From: a bacterium UBA6154
GTDB lineage: Bacteria; Actinomycetota; Actinomycetes; S36-B12
DNA length: 17,934 bases
Assembly (NCBI GenBank): GCA_002422375.1
Contig: DIUQ01000027.1
Coordinates: 1-17,934 of the forward strand
Direction: 5' to 3'
Part shown: one piece after another, positions 1 through 6,802 of the stretch
How the letters are laid out: each line of letters opens with the position of its first letter
Position numbering within the stretch: the stretch's first letter is position 1
Notes under the pieces: generated by a model
Database searches by the model: none
The model's input: only the letters and a program-made list of their open reading frames with translations
Told to the model about the DNA's origin: nothing
Program-made: the position numbers and the translations under genes

Positions 1-464
1 ACCCACTCCGCTTCCAACTCCGGACCCTCCGCCACGGAATAGCCCATAGAAATGAACACGTCTGACATTGCTTCCATCAAAGTGGTCAGAGGGTGACGCC
101 CGCCAACCCAGCCACGATCAGTAGGCACGGTGACGTCAACGACTTCCTGCAGGAGCACCTGCTGGTCCCGCTCATGCTCGAGTTGTTCCTCACGCAACGC
201 CAATGAATCCTTGATACGGGCCCGTGCTTGACCGACGCGTTTACCGACCTCAGCCTTGGCCGCCGGAGGTAGTGCGCCGATCTCCCTGTTAGCCAATGCC
301 AGTGGCGAACGGTCACCGAAATGAGCAAGCCGGACTTCCTTTAACTGAGCAAGGTCCCCCGCCTGATCGATCGCCTGGAGAGCTTGCGCCACCATGTGGT
401 CAACGGATTCCTCCCCCAGATCGGCAACCTGCTTCGGGTCATACTCCTTATTCGGTGCCGACAC
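1..464 (-). CDS. pheS: Phenylalanine-tRNA ligase alpha subunit, N-terminal part (runs off the window)
   Basis: The alpha subunit of the tetrameric PheRS charges tRNA-Phe in the cytoplasm; only about 154 N-terminal residues are present. The sequence shows the N-terminal tRNA-binding coiled-coil region, with the signature SPLALANREIGALPP near residues 48-62, followed by the start of the catalytic core (GRHPLTTLMEAMSDVFISMG). I chose GTG at 462-464 as the start. It gives MSAPNKEYDPKQV, which matches the usual actinobacterial PheS N-terminus (M-S-x-P-N-x-x-YDP), and it has a GGAG six bases upstream. This start lies inside cysNC, a 17-base overlap, so the two are probably coupled. An internal ATG at codon 28 would remove conserved residues. 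pheT would be expected next, beyond base 1. Confidence 0.93.
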   Translation of the reverse strand, partial: MSAPNKEYDPKQVADLGEESVDHMVAQALQAIDQAGDLAQLKEVRLAHFGDRSPLALANREIGALPPAAKAEVGKRVGQARARIKDSLALREEQLEHERDQQVLLQEVVDVTVPTDRGWVGGRHPLTTLMEAMSDVFISMGYSVAEGPELEAEW

Positions 465-2316
465 TTGAAACTCCGGAATCGGCTTCCAAAATACGGTCGA
501 CCAGGATTGCCACACTTGCGTCCAAATCACCGCTGCCGGTTAACACAAGATCTGGATTGCTGGGGACTTCATATGCCTGACCCATGCCGGTCATGTTGGG
601 CAGATTACCTGCAGCAGCTTTGGCGTACAGACCCTTGGGATCACGTTCGGCACACACTTCAACCGGAGTATCGACATACACTTCCATGAATTCACCGGGC
701 TCGAAGAGCGCTGCCGCCGTGTCGCGATCGGCTTCATACGGGGAAACAAGGGCAACGAAAACCACGATGCCACTGTCTCGCATCAACTTGCTCACTTCAG
801 CCACCCGGCGAACGTTCTCGGCTCGATCCTCCGGCGTGAAGCCGAGATCCTTGTTCAACCCGGTGCGAACATTGTCACCGTCAAGGACGTAGGTATGCAC
901 CCCGAGTGAATGCAATTTGCGGACAGCGGAGTCGGCAATAGTTGACTTACCGGACCCTGGTAAGCCTGTCAGCCACACAACCTTTGCCGGGTGCCCCATG
1001 AGAGCACTGCGCGCTGCATGATCAACGTCGTAATTGTGCGGAACAACGTTGAAGGCCCGGCGCATGGCGTGACGGGATAGACCAGCAGCAACCGTGTCTG
1101 CATTAACCCGATCAACCAAGAGGAACCCGCCGGTGTCGCGACAATCCCGATACGCGTCCATGGGAATCGGTCGGTCGGTGGCGATTTCCACGCGACCAAC
1201 GTCATTCATTTCCAAAATTCGCGCCGCATGTTCGTGGCCGGACACGACATCAAGTCGATGACGGACATTGGTGACCGTTGCTGGTACCGAGCGGGAACCC
1301 GACATGAGCAAATACGAACGACCGTGCGCGAGAGGCTCCTCCCCCAACCACACCATGTCAACGGCGAAACGGTCTGCCGGTTGCAAAGGAGTGCCCGCAG
1401 CGAGGATGTCACCGCGGGTGACGTCAACTTCATGATCCAAAGTCAGTGTCACAGCCTGACCAGCGACTGCAGTGTCAAGGTCCCCATTCGCGGTCACAAT
1501 GCGATCAATCTTGGCTGTTCGGCCAGAGTCCGCGACCGTGATGGTTTGGCCCGCGGTGACCGAACCCGAAACAACCGTTCCTGCATAACCGCGGAAGTTC
1601 CCCTCCGCGCGGACAATAAATTGCACCGGGAATCGGAAGCCCTCTTCCTCAGGTCGAACAGCAGGTTCCCAAACGCCCAGTGCGCCGAGCAGTGTTTCCC
1701 CGTGGTACCAGGGCATGTTGGTGGAAGCAGTGGTGATGTTGTCGCCAGCGACGGCACTCACCGGAATACCCTCAATTTCTTCAACACCTAGGCGCGCCGC
1801 AGTGACCCGTACCTCTCCCATGATTTGTTCAAAAACTTCGTGGGAATAGTCAACAAGGTCCATTTTGTTCACCGCGACCATGATTGTTTCAACACCCATC
1901 AGGGCACACACGGTCAAGTGTCGGTGCGTCTGCGGACGCACACCACGGGCAGCGTCAACGAGTAACACAGCAACGTCTCCATTGGATGCTGCAACGGCCA
2001 TGTTGCGTGTGTATTGCTCGTGACCAGGGGAATCAGCAATCAGCACCCGCCGCCCATTGGGCAAATTCATATGACGATAAGCCACGTCAATGGTGATTCC
2101 TTGTTCACGCTCAGCCTCTAAGCCGTCGGTCAACAAGGAGTAATCAATCTCCCCCACCGGAACAGTGGAGCCGCCGCGACGTGTCCGCCGTGCATAATCC
2201 AGCTGGTCAATGGGAACACTGTCTGTTTCCGCCAGGAGGCGGCCAATAAGCGTGGACTTTCCGTCGTCGACAGAACCACAGGTAACGAGGTGAAGCACAG
2301 GAGTTTGATCTGACAT
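448..2316 (-). CDS. cysNC: Bifunctional sulfate adenylyltransferase subunit 1 / APS kinase (CysN-CysC fusion)
   Basis: This 622-residue protein couples GTP hydrolysis to ATP sulfurylase (with CysD) and then phosphorylates APS to PAPS. The N-terminal CysN GTPase has its G1 loop GSVDDGKST at 14-22, DSPGH at 95-99 and NKMD at 150-153, followed by EF-Tu-like beta-barrel domains to about residue 440. The APS kinase domain follows, with P-loop GLPGSGKST at 451-459, DGDN at 479-482, SPY at 525-527 and KGLYAKA at 561-567. Both halves look intact. The ATG overlaps the cysD stop in TAATG, with a GAGGG just upstream, so the pair is translationally coupled as expected for partners of one complex. The 3' end overlaps pheS. 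No PAPS reductase or sulfite reductase lies in the window, so whether the PAPS goes to reduction or to sulfate transfer cannot be told here. Confidence 0.96.
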   Translation of the reverse strand: MSDQTPVLHLVTCGSVDDGKSTLIGRLLAETDSVPIDQLDYARRTRRGGSTVPVGEIDYSLLTDGLEAEREQGITIDVAYRHMNLPNGRRVLIADSPGHEQYTRNMAVAASNGDVAVLLVDAARGVRPQTHRHLTVCALMGVETIMVAVNKMDLVDYSHEVFEQIMGEVRVTAARLGVEEIEGIPVSAVAGDNITTASTNMPWYHGETLLGALGVWEPAVRPEEEGFRFPVQFIVRAEGNFRGYAGTVVSGSVTAGQTITVADSGRTAKIDRIVTANGDLDTAVAGQAVTLTLDHEVDVTRGDILAAGTPLQPADRFAVDMVWLGEEPLAHGRSYLLMSGSRSVPATVTNVRHRLDVVSGHEHAARILEMNDVGRVEIATDRPIPMDAYRDCRDTGGFLLVDRVNADTVAAGLSRHAMRRAFNVVPHNYDVDHAARSALMGHPAKVVWLTGLPGSGKSTIADSAVRKLHSLGVHTYVLDGDNVRTGLNKDLGFTPEDRAENVRRVAEVSKLMRDSGIVVFVALVSPYEADRDTAAALFEPGEFMEVYVDTPVEVCAERDPKGLYAKAAAGNLPNMTGMGQAYEVPSNPDLVLTGSGDLDASVAILVDRILEADSGVSSVGTE

Positions 2317-3230
2317 TAGAAATAACCCTCTGCCTTCTTGGCTTCCATGGACCCGCCACCTTCGCCGTCGATTAATCGACCAGCTCGTTCCGAAATCTTG
2401 CTGGATTCCATTTCAGCGATCAAGTCAACGAGATTGTCCGCCGTTGATTCCACTGCTCCCGAGAGCGGATAACAACCCAGAGTCCTAAAACGAACGGACT
2501 TCATGACCGGCGTTTCCCCCTCTTGAAGTGGGAAGCGGTCGTCGTCCACCATGATCAAGGCGCCATCACGCTCCACAACGGGACGCTCCTTGGCGAAATA
2601 AAGTGTTGGAATTTCGATATTTTCGCGCTGGATGTAACGCCACACGTCCAGTTCAGTCCAGTTGGACAACGGGAACACGCGCATGCTTTGTCCGGGAGCA
2701 AGCTGCGTATTCGCCGTCCGCCAAAATTCCGGACGCTGCTTACGGGGCTCCCATCGATGTCCCGGCTCACGCAACGAGAAAATGCGTTCCTTAGCGCGGC
2801 TGCGTTCCTCGTCGCGGCGAGCACCACCAATCGCGGCATCGAATCCGTACTTGTCGATGCCCTCCCGCAGAGCCACGGTTTTCATGATGCGCGTGTATTC
2901 ATGGGTACCATGAGTAAAGGGGCTCACCCCCTCCTCCAAGGCAGCGACGTTTTGAGCAATGCGGAGATCCAACTGAAGGTCCTTGGCGCGCTTGTCGCGG
3001 AACTCAATCATCTCGCGGAATTTCCACGATGTGTCAATGTGCATCACCGGGAAAGGCACGGGGGCTGGGTAAAAAGCCTTCACGGCCAGGTGCAAAAGAA
3101 CGGACGAATCCTTGCCAATGCTGTACAGAAGAACTGGGTTGCGAAATGCGGCGGCGGTTTCCCGATAAATATGAATCGCCTCAGCCTCGAGCTCGTCGAG
3201 CACTGCCGAATACGGCACCGTAATGGTCAC
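2316..3230 (-). CDS. cysD: Sulfate adenylyltransferase subunit 2 (ATP sulfurylase small subunit)
   Basis: CysD forms APS and pyrophosphate from ATP and sulfate, driven by the GTPase CysN encoded directly downstream. The 304-residue protein has the usual length. It has the PP-loop of the ATP pyrophosphatase fold (SIGKDSSV, 37-44), the GGARRDEE motif at 135-142, the conserved FSLRE at 151-155 and the C-terminal [12 protein letters not shown] stretch. It resembles PAPS reductase in fold, but the [16 protein letters not shown] pattern and the adjacent cysN identify it as CysD. The start is GTG at 3228-3230, with GGAG six bases upstream. A long plus-strand frame opposite it (2523-3332) is a shadow. 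Confidence 0.96.
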   Translation of the reverse strand: MTITVPYSAVLDELEAEAIHIYRETAAAFRNPVLLYSIGKDSSVLLHLAVKAFYPAPVPFPVMHIDTSWKFREMIEFRDKRAKDLQLDLRIAQNVAALEEGVSPFTHGTHEYTRIMKTVALREGIDKYGFDAAIGGARRDEERSRAKERIFSLREPGHRWEPRKQRPEFWRTANTQLAPGQSMRVFPLSNWTELDVWRYIQRENIEIPTLYFAKERPVVERDGALIMVDDDRFPLQEGETPVMKSVRFRTLGCYPLSGAVESTADNLVDLIAEMESSKISERAGRLIDGEGGGSMEAKKAEGYF

Positions 3231-3343
3231 TCAGCTCTCCCATTCATTGAACCAGCATTGTCCATGATCACAATCTCACGTGCTGCAGCCAAAAACAGCC
3301 GCGCCTGGCGGTTTGTGCGCTCCGTAGAGTGAACTCTAAAGCC
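3227..3343 (-). other. Open frame between the oxygenase and cysD; possible tiny gene or read-through tail
   Basis: After the oxygenase TGA (3344-3346) the same frame stays open for 38 sense codons and ends at a TGA (3227-3229) that overlaps the cysD GTG as GTGA. The encoded stretch reads GFRVHSTERTNRQ, then ARLFLAAAREIVIMDNAGS, then MNGRAE. Possible starts are TTG at 3292, GTG at 3271, and ATG at 3265 or 3247. The last part also carries the GGAG that serves cysD. It may be a coupling peptide, an untranslated spacer, or a tail reached by UGA read-through. A frame of this length is open by chance roughly one time in six, so it is not called a gene. Confidence 0.2.
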
Positions 3344-4126
3344 TCAGGCCTCGGAGAGAACTTCCATCCCCATGGAACCGGAATCACCGGAACCAGCGCG
3401 GGCAGCCTCCCGCTCTGCTCGGCGACGCATGGCTTCCTGGTTTCCCGCCTCAATATCGGCCGGATCCATGGCCGGCGAGTCAATGGAGGTCACCGGGTGG
3501 CGGGCATCAATCCATTCTTGGAGCTCCGGCCCGGATTCATAGGAAGTAATGAGGCAGTAACGCGGCTGATCGCCGGTGTGCCAGACGGCGTGATACAGCC
3601 GCTGGGTGTCAATCACGACTTGGGCACCTGCCGGTAGCGGTACCCGAACCTCGGTCGACGGATCATCCCGATCCTCACGCAGGATCATGACCGAATCGGG
3701 ATTATCGGTCAGGTTGTAGAAGGATCGCACGATCCAACCGGTGCCTTCTGGGTTAAGGCGGTTGTTGTCGTCCCGGTGCAGGTTATAAATCGCGTCAGCA
3801 TAGGTATTGGGCTGAAGTTCAATCACGCGACACCGACCCACATTCGCACCCACCTCTTTGGCTCGTTGAGTCAACTTCGGGGCGATCGCCACATTTTCAT
3901 CGACCCACACACCGTCTTTGTCGGTCTTGGGAGGAGTGTGATTCCAAAATCCGTCACATTCCATGTCGCCGTAAGCGCTAGCGAGTGGCGCGAAGCGGGT
4001 ATCGCCGGAGGATTTCCAATCCACGTACACCAAGTTCTCCCACTCCCGGGGGTCGGCGGACTGGTTATAGGAGTCGACGATGGCGTAGCCGGAGTCATTC
4101 AGGATGGGCATTGTGACGTAATTCAT
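3344..4126 (-). CDS. Putative Fe(II)/2-oxoglutarate-dependent oxygenase, family not recognised
   Basis: A 260-residue soluble protein that I cannot name. It carries the layout of the double-stranded beta-helix 2-oxoglutarate oxygenases. HRD at 117-119 would give the first His and the Asp of the iron triad. LYH at 177-179 inside LYHAVWH would give the distal His (62 residues later), and R189 (QPRYC), ten residues after H179, fits the 2-oxoglutarate-binding Arg. The motif PAGAQVVIDT before the distal His is also typical. The C-terminal 40 residues are Arg/Glu/Ala/Ser-rich and probably an exposed tail. There is no signal peptide or membrane segment. ATG at 4124-4126 has GTGGAG upstream. It is the first gene of the cysD-cysNC insert, separated from the methyltransferase gene by 108 bases, so it may have its own promoter. 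A role in making, hydroxylating or releasing a sulfur compound is inference from position only. Confidence 0.75.
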   Translation of the reverse strand: MNYVTMPILNDSGYAIVDSYNQSADPREWENLVYVDWKSSGDTRFAPLASAYGDMECDGFWNHTPPKTDKDGVWVDENVAIAPKLTQRAKEVGANVGRCRVIELQPNTYADAIYNLHRDDNNRLNPEGTGWIVRSFYNLTDNPDSVMILREDRDDPSTEVRVPLPAGAQVVIDTQRLYHAVWHTGDQPRYCLITSYESGPELQEWIDARHPVTSIDSPAMDPADIEAGNQEAMRRRAEREAARAGSGDSGSMGMEVLSEA

Positions 4127-4153
4127 GGGTTCTCCACTTCAACGGACTGACTT

Positions 4154-4169
4154 TGCTGCACTAGCAGCA
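4154..4169. repeat. Small inverted repeat upstream of the oxygenase gene
   Basis: TGCTGC-ACTA-GCAGCA is a perfect 6-bp stem with a 4-base loop. It lies in the 108-base gap between the rRNA methyltransferase and the oxygenase, the only wide gap in this part of the operon. No T-run follows on the minus strand, so it is not a convincing terminator. It could be an operator or leader hairpin at the head of the inserted genes. I see no clear promoter elsewhere in the gap. Confidence 0.3.
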
Positions 4170-4234
4170 TCCTTAGTTTCTCACTTGTCGGCCGTAGATT
4201 CACGCTCAAGAAGGCGTGTTGCGAGTGCACTTAC

Positions 4235-4999
4235 TCACACGTGCTGGAGGTACCCCTGGTACAAACATATGGAGCCGGCAACTCCGGCGTTCAGCGACTC
4301 TACGCCGGCGGACATGGGAATACTGACCGCCGTCGTGTTATCTCCACGCTCAGCCCACGCTGCATGCACGCCATGGGCCTCAGAGCCCACCACCCACATG
4401 TAATTGGCCTGGCCGAGATCGATATCCGTGATCGACGTTGACGCACCTGCAGCAAGTACATAGACGTGCTTCCCCGATGGGATTAAGTCCAGAGACGTCA
4501 ATTCGGAAATAGGTACTCTGAAAATTGACCCAGCACTACTGCGAACAACTTTGTCGTTAAAAGGATCAACACAGCTGCCAAACGTCATGATCCCGGCGAC
4601 CCCCGTGGCATCGGCCGTGCGGATCAGAGTACCCATGTTGCCGGGATCAGAAATTCCATCTGCAACAAGAATGACTCCTGTCTTGGCGAGGAGAGCAGCG
4701 GAATCGACCTGAGGGATTCGACACAGTGCAATAACGCCCTGCGGCTGGACGGTAGTGCCCAGAGCCTCAATCACCTCAGGCGTACACACAGTGACGTTGG
4801 CTCCCAGATCGAGGAATTCCTCAACCAAGTTCTCCACGGCAAAGACTTCAACCACCAACTCCGGTGAATTGTCCAACGCCATACGAACGACAGCCGGACC
4901 TTCCGCGAGGAATAGTCCGGCTGAAACTCGTTCAGATTTCTTATGCAGTTTCACAAGTTCTTTAACGCGGTCTGACTTGCGCGAACTTATGCTCCGCAT
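4235..4999 (-). CDS. TrmH/SpoU-family RNA 2'-O-methyltransferase (23S rRNA methylase type)
   Basis: A SAM-dependent 2'-O-ribose methyltransferase of the trefoil-knot SPOUT class, 254 residues. The N-terminal part (about 1-100) is the SpoU substrate-binding domain (FLAEGPAVVRMAL). The three knot motifs follow: DPGNMGTLIR at 118-127, GSEAHGV at 205-211 and IPMSAGVESLNAGVAGSI at 227-244. Motif 2 has GSE where GNE is commoner. In actinobacteria this gene, often called tsnR-like or just RNA methyltransferase, normally sits between rplT and pheS, as its upstream side shows here: 11 bases from rplT. No clear Shine-Dalgarno precedes the ATG, so coupling to rplT is likely. The exact RNA target cannot be told from sequence. 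Confidence 0.92.
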   Translation of the reverse strand: MRSISSRKSDRVKELVKLHKKSERVSAGLFLAEGPAVVRMALDNSPELVVEVFAVENLVEEFLDLGANVTVCTPEVIEALGTTVQPQGVIALCRIPQVDSAALLAKTGVILVADGISDPGNMGTLIRTADATGVAGIMTFGSCVDPFNDKVVRSSAGSIFRVPISELTSLDLIPSGKHVYVLAAGASTSITDIDLGQANYMWVVGSEAHGVHAAWAERGDNTTAVSIPMSAGVESLNAGVAGSICLYQGYLQHV

Positions 5000-5010
5000 G
5001 GAAACGAAAC

Positions 5011-5382
5011 TTAGGATGCAGTTGCCGCTGGGACTGCTGCACGAGCAATCTCAACAAGCGCGGTAAATGCTGCGGGATCGCTCACGGCCAACTCGGCCAA
5101 CATGCGACGATCCACTTCAACGTCAGCAGCTTTCAAGCCCTGAATGAAGCGGTTGTAGGTCATGTCGTTCGCGCGGGCAGCGGCATTAATGCGCTGAATC
5201 CATAGTCGACGGAAATCACCTTTACGGGTACGACGATCCGCGTAGGCGTAGACCATGGAGTGAGTGACCTGCTCCTTGGCTTTGCGATACAAACGGGAGC
5301 GCTGTCCACGGTAACCGGATGCCCTCTCCAGGATTTCACGACGCTTCTTATGAGCGTTAACGGAGCGCTTGACGCGTGCCAT
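5011..5382 (-). CDS. rplT: 50S ribosomal protein L20
   Basis: L20 binds 23S rRNA early in large-subunit assembly, and in E. coli and B. subtilis it also represses its own infC-rpmI-rplT operon. The 123-residue protein shows the family pattern: [15 protein letters not shown] at the N-terminus, the long basic helix containing [19 protein letters not shown], and [13 protein letters not shown] in the C-terminal domain. The C-terminal residues after about 115 are a variable Ala-rich tail. It follows rpmI by 58 bases, and AGGA precedes the ATG. Its position downstream of a structured infC leader makes it the natural candidate regulator of that leader. Confidence 0.98.
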   Translation of the reverse strand: MARVKRSVNAHKKRREILERASGYRGQRSRLYRKAKEQVTHSMVYAYADRRTRKGDFRRLWIQRINAAARANDMTYNRFIQGLKAADVEVDRRMLAELAVSDPAAFTALVEIARAAVPAATAS

Positions 5383-5440
5383 AGTTTTTCCTGCTTTCTT
5401 GAATTACAGCTGATGTGTAAGAGTTGTGTCTGAAAGGTGA

Positions 5441-5635
5441 TTACCGACCAAGAAGTCGCTTGACGCGCTTCATGTCTGCGGGTGCAACTTCTTCGTCGGC
5501 CATGAGGCGACGAGTGCGCTTGCTGTTCTTCACTTCCAGTAGGTGGCGGCGATTAGCTTGTTCGTGGGTGATTTTCCCGGAACCGGTCACCTTGAAACGC
5601 TTCTTCGAACCACTGTGGGTCTTTTGCTTCGGCAT
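5441..5635 (-). CDS. rpmI: 50S ribosomal protein L35
   Basis: A small, very basic 64-residue protein of the large subunit with the typical start [21 protein letters not shown] and the [16 protein letters not shown] core. Length and sequence match the family. It lies 11 bases after infC with AAAGGAA in front of its ATG, and is followed by rplT: the classic IF3-L35-L20 order. Confidence 0.98.
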   Translation of the reverse strand: MPKQKTHSGSKKRFKVTGSGKITHEQANRRHLLEVKNSKRTRRLMADEEVAPADMKRVKRLLGR

Positions 5636-5646
5636 GTTCTTTCCTT

Positions 5647-6237
5647 TCAGTCCGCTTCTGTCGGAGCGGAAGTCTCGGGTGCTGAATCAGTCTCTGCAAC
5701 TGTGTCAGCCTTCTTGCCTTCAGCCTTACGGCGAAGTGGTGCGAGCACCATCAGCATGTTGCGGCCATCCTGCTTGGGTGCAGCCTCAACGAATCCAATG
5801 TCGGCAACGTCTTCGGCAAGTCGACCAAGGAGGCGAATACCTAATTCTGGTCGACTTTGCTCACGCCCCCGGAACATGATGGTGATCTTGACTTTGTCAC
5901 CCGCCTTGAGGAAGCGAACCACATGACCCTTTTTTGTTTCGTAGTCATGTGAGTCGATCTTGGGACGTAGCTTCATTTCCTTGATCACGGTGTGAGACTG
6001 ATTTCGGCGCGACTCCCGATCCTTCAGAGCCGCTTCGTATTTGAATTTACCGAAATCCATGAGTTTGCATACGGGGGGCTTGGAGAGTGGCGCTACCTCG
6101 ACGAGGTCGAGATCCGCTTCAACAGCCAGACGTAGGGCATCCTCAATGCGGACGATTCCCACTTGCTCGCCGGCTGGGCCAACTAAGCGAACTTCGGGAA
6201 CACGAATCCGGTCATTGATCCGGGGTTCGACGCTGAT
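5647..6237 (-). CDS. infC: Translation initiation factor IF-3, probable AUC start
   Basis: IF-3 binds the 30S subunit, blocks premature 50S joining and rejects non-standard start codons. From the ATC at 6235-6237 the protein is 196 residues. The N domain covers about 1-75 ([20 protein letters not shown], then the linker [10 protein letters not shown]) and the C domain follows ([26 protein letters not shown]-type loop in PKQDGRNM). The acidic Ala/Thr/Glu tail of about 25 residues is variable in the family. The first standard start codon in frame is a GTG at 6160-6162, which would remove 25 conserved residues. An in-frame TGA lies four codons upstream of the ATC, and no ATG, GTG or TTG lies between them. 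AUC is therefore the best start, with GAGGAGG four bases upstream. Rare start codons on infC allow IF-3 to control its own synthesis. Confidence 0.95.
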   Translation of the reverse strand: MSVEPRINDRIRVPEVRLVGPAGEQVGIVRIEDALRLAVEADLDLVEVAPLSKPPVCKLMDFGKFKYEAALKDRESRRNQSHTVIKEMKLRPKIDSHDYETKKGHVVRFLKAGDKVKITIMFRGREQSRPELGIRLLGRLAEDVADIGFVEAAPKQDGRNMLMVLAPLRRKAEGKKADTVAETDSAPETSAPTEAD

Positions 6238-6248
6238 GGCGCCTCCTC
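6235..6248 (-). promoter_or_regulatory. infC ribosome binding site with ATC start codon
   Basis: On the minus strand GAGGAGG (6242-6248) is followed by CGCC and ATC (6235-6237). The strong Shine-Dalgarno fixes the start, since the frame is closed by a TGA just upstream and holds no standard start before conserved IF-3 residues. The short spacing and the rare codon fit IF-3 autoregulation as known from E. coli infC (AUU start). Confidence 0.75.
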
Positions 6249-6287
6249 ATCTACTCGATAAATCTGCTGTATTCCGTCCGCGCAACG

Positions 6288-6318
6288 AAAAACCTCCGGT
6301 GCACGCGCACGCGGAGGT
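6288..6318 (-). terminator. Terminator-like hairpin in the infC leader (candidate attenuator)
   Basis: On the minus strand ACCTCCG (6318-6312) pairs with CGGAGGT (6298-6292). Inside it GTGC/GCAC pair around a 4-base loop with one bulged base, giving 11 pairs in all. TTTT follows (6291-6288). It ends 50 bases before the infC start and well away from the end of any minus-strand gene, so attenuation of infC-rpmI-rplT is more likely than simple gene-end termination. It could also stop antisense transcripts coming from the SseB gene. Confidence 0.65.
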
Positions 6319-6393
6319 ATCGGCGATGTGTGTCACCACACATCGTGGGCTTGTGACCCACTAAAACCTCTGAGGTCGAGTCAGTCTCCTGAC
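6319..6393 (-). promoter_or_regulatory. Structured 5' leader of infC upstream of the attenuator
   Basis: Three further stems stand in a row on the minus strand. GTCAG-GAGA-CTGAC (6393-6380) has a GNRA-type loop. GTGGG/CCCAC lies at 6361-6345. CGATGTGTG-GTGA-CACACATCG (6345-6324) is a perfect 9-bp stem. Between the first two lies GAGGTTTT (6370-6363), identical to eight bases of the terminator's 3' arm and tail. It could pair with the terminator's 5' arm (ACCTC) and act as an antiterminator. I do not recognise a named leader family. No confident promoter could be placed upstream. Confidence 0.55.
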
Positions 6394-6472
6394 CGCCGGG
6401 AGGTGGGAGCCGATGCTCCGCTTGCCTGACCCGGCATTGCTACCGAATCATGGGAGTGCAAGGGTAACAGCC

Positions 6473-6802
6473 GTGACTGATGAGAACTCCCCCGCCCTCG
6501 ATATTGCCGATGTCCCCGCGGTCGAGGTGGTGTTGACCGTGAGTATGCACCTCATGTCTGCCGCCGCTATTGCCTGCGGGCTGGCAGAAGACAACCAGGA
6601 GGCCGATTTAGCCGAGGCTCGGATATTGATCACTGCCCTTGCTGGACTGGTGAGCGCGAGCGCTCCCGATCTTGGCTCGGTGCACGCGGCCCCGCTCCGT
6701 GATGGACTTAAGAGTCTGCAATTGGCTTTCCGAGAAGCGTCCGCTATTCCCGACCCTCCGGGCATGGGCCCTGGGGAGAACCTCACGGGATCGGTGGTCT
6801 AG
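6473..6802 (+). CDS. DUF1844 domain protein
   Basis: A small (109-residue) acidic protein of unknown function, regularly found beside infC in actinobacteria. The family pattern is clear: DVPAVEVVLTVSMHLMSAAA near residues 12-31, then CGLAEDNQEADLAEARILI, and a C-terminal half with APLRDGLKSLQLAFREAS. I chose GTG at 6473 (MTDENSPALD...), because the family starts about ten residues before the VPAVEV motif. An upstream ATG in the same frame (6413) would add 20 residues without family support and would lie in the infC regulatory zone. It is divergent from infC, and its stop codon shares CTAG with that of the SseB-like gene. Confidence 0.88.
   Translation: MTDENSPALDIADVPAVEVVLTVSMHLMSAAAIACGLAEDNQEADLAEARILITALAGLVSASAPDLGSVHAAPLRDGLKSLQLAFREASAIPDPPGMGPGENLTGSVV

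Noticed and set aside
1228..1791. Plus-strand open frame of 187 codons opposite cysN
   Set aside because: It mirrors the conserved GTPase gene; no start signal or family resemblance was seen.
2523..3332. Plus-strand open frame of 269 codons opposite cysD
   Set aside because: It is antisense to an intact, well-conserved cysD, shows no recognisable domain and has a composition typical of a shadow frame.
4154..4169. Terminator after the rRNA methyltransferase
   Set aside because: The 6-bp stem is short and no T-run follows on the minus strand, so termination before the oxygenase gene cannot be claimed.
6413..6472. Longer DUF1844 protein starting at ATG 6413
   Set aside because: The added 20 residues do not match the family, and the GTG at 6473 gives the usual short N-terminus.
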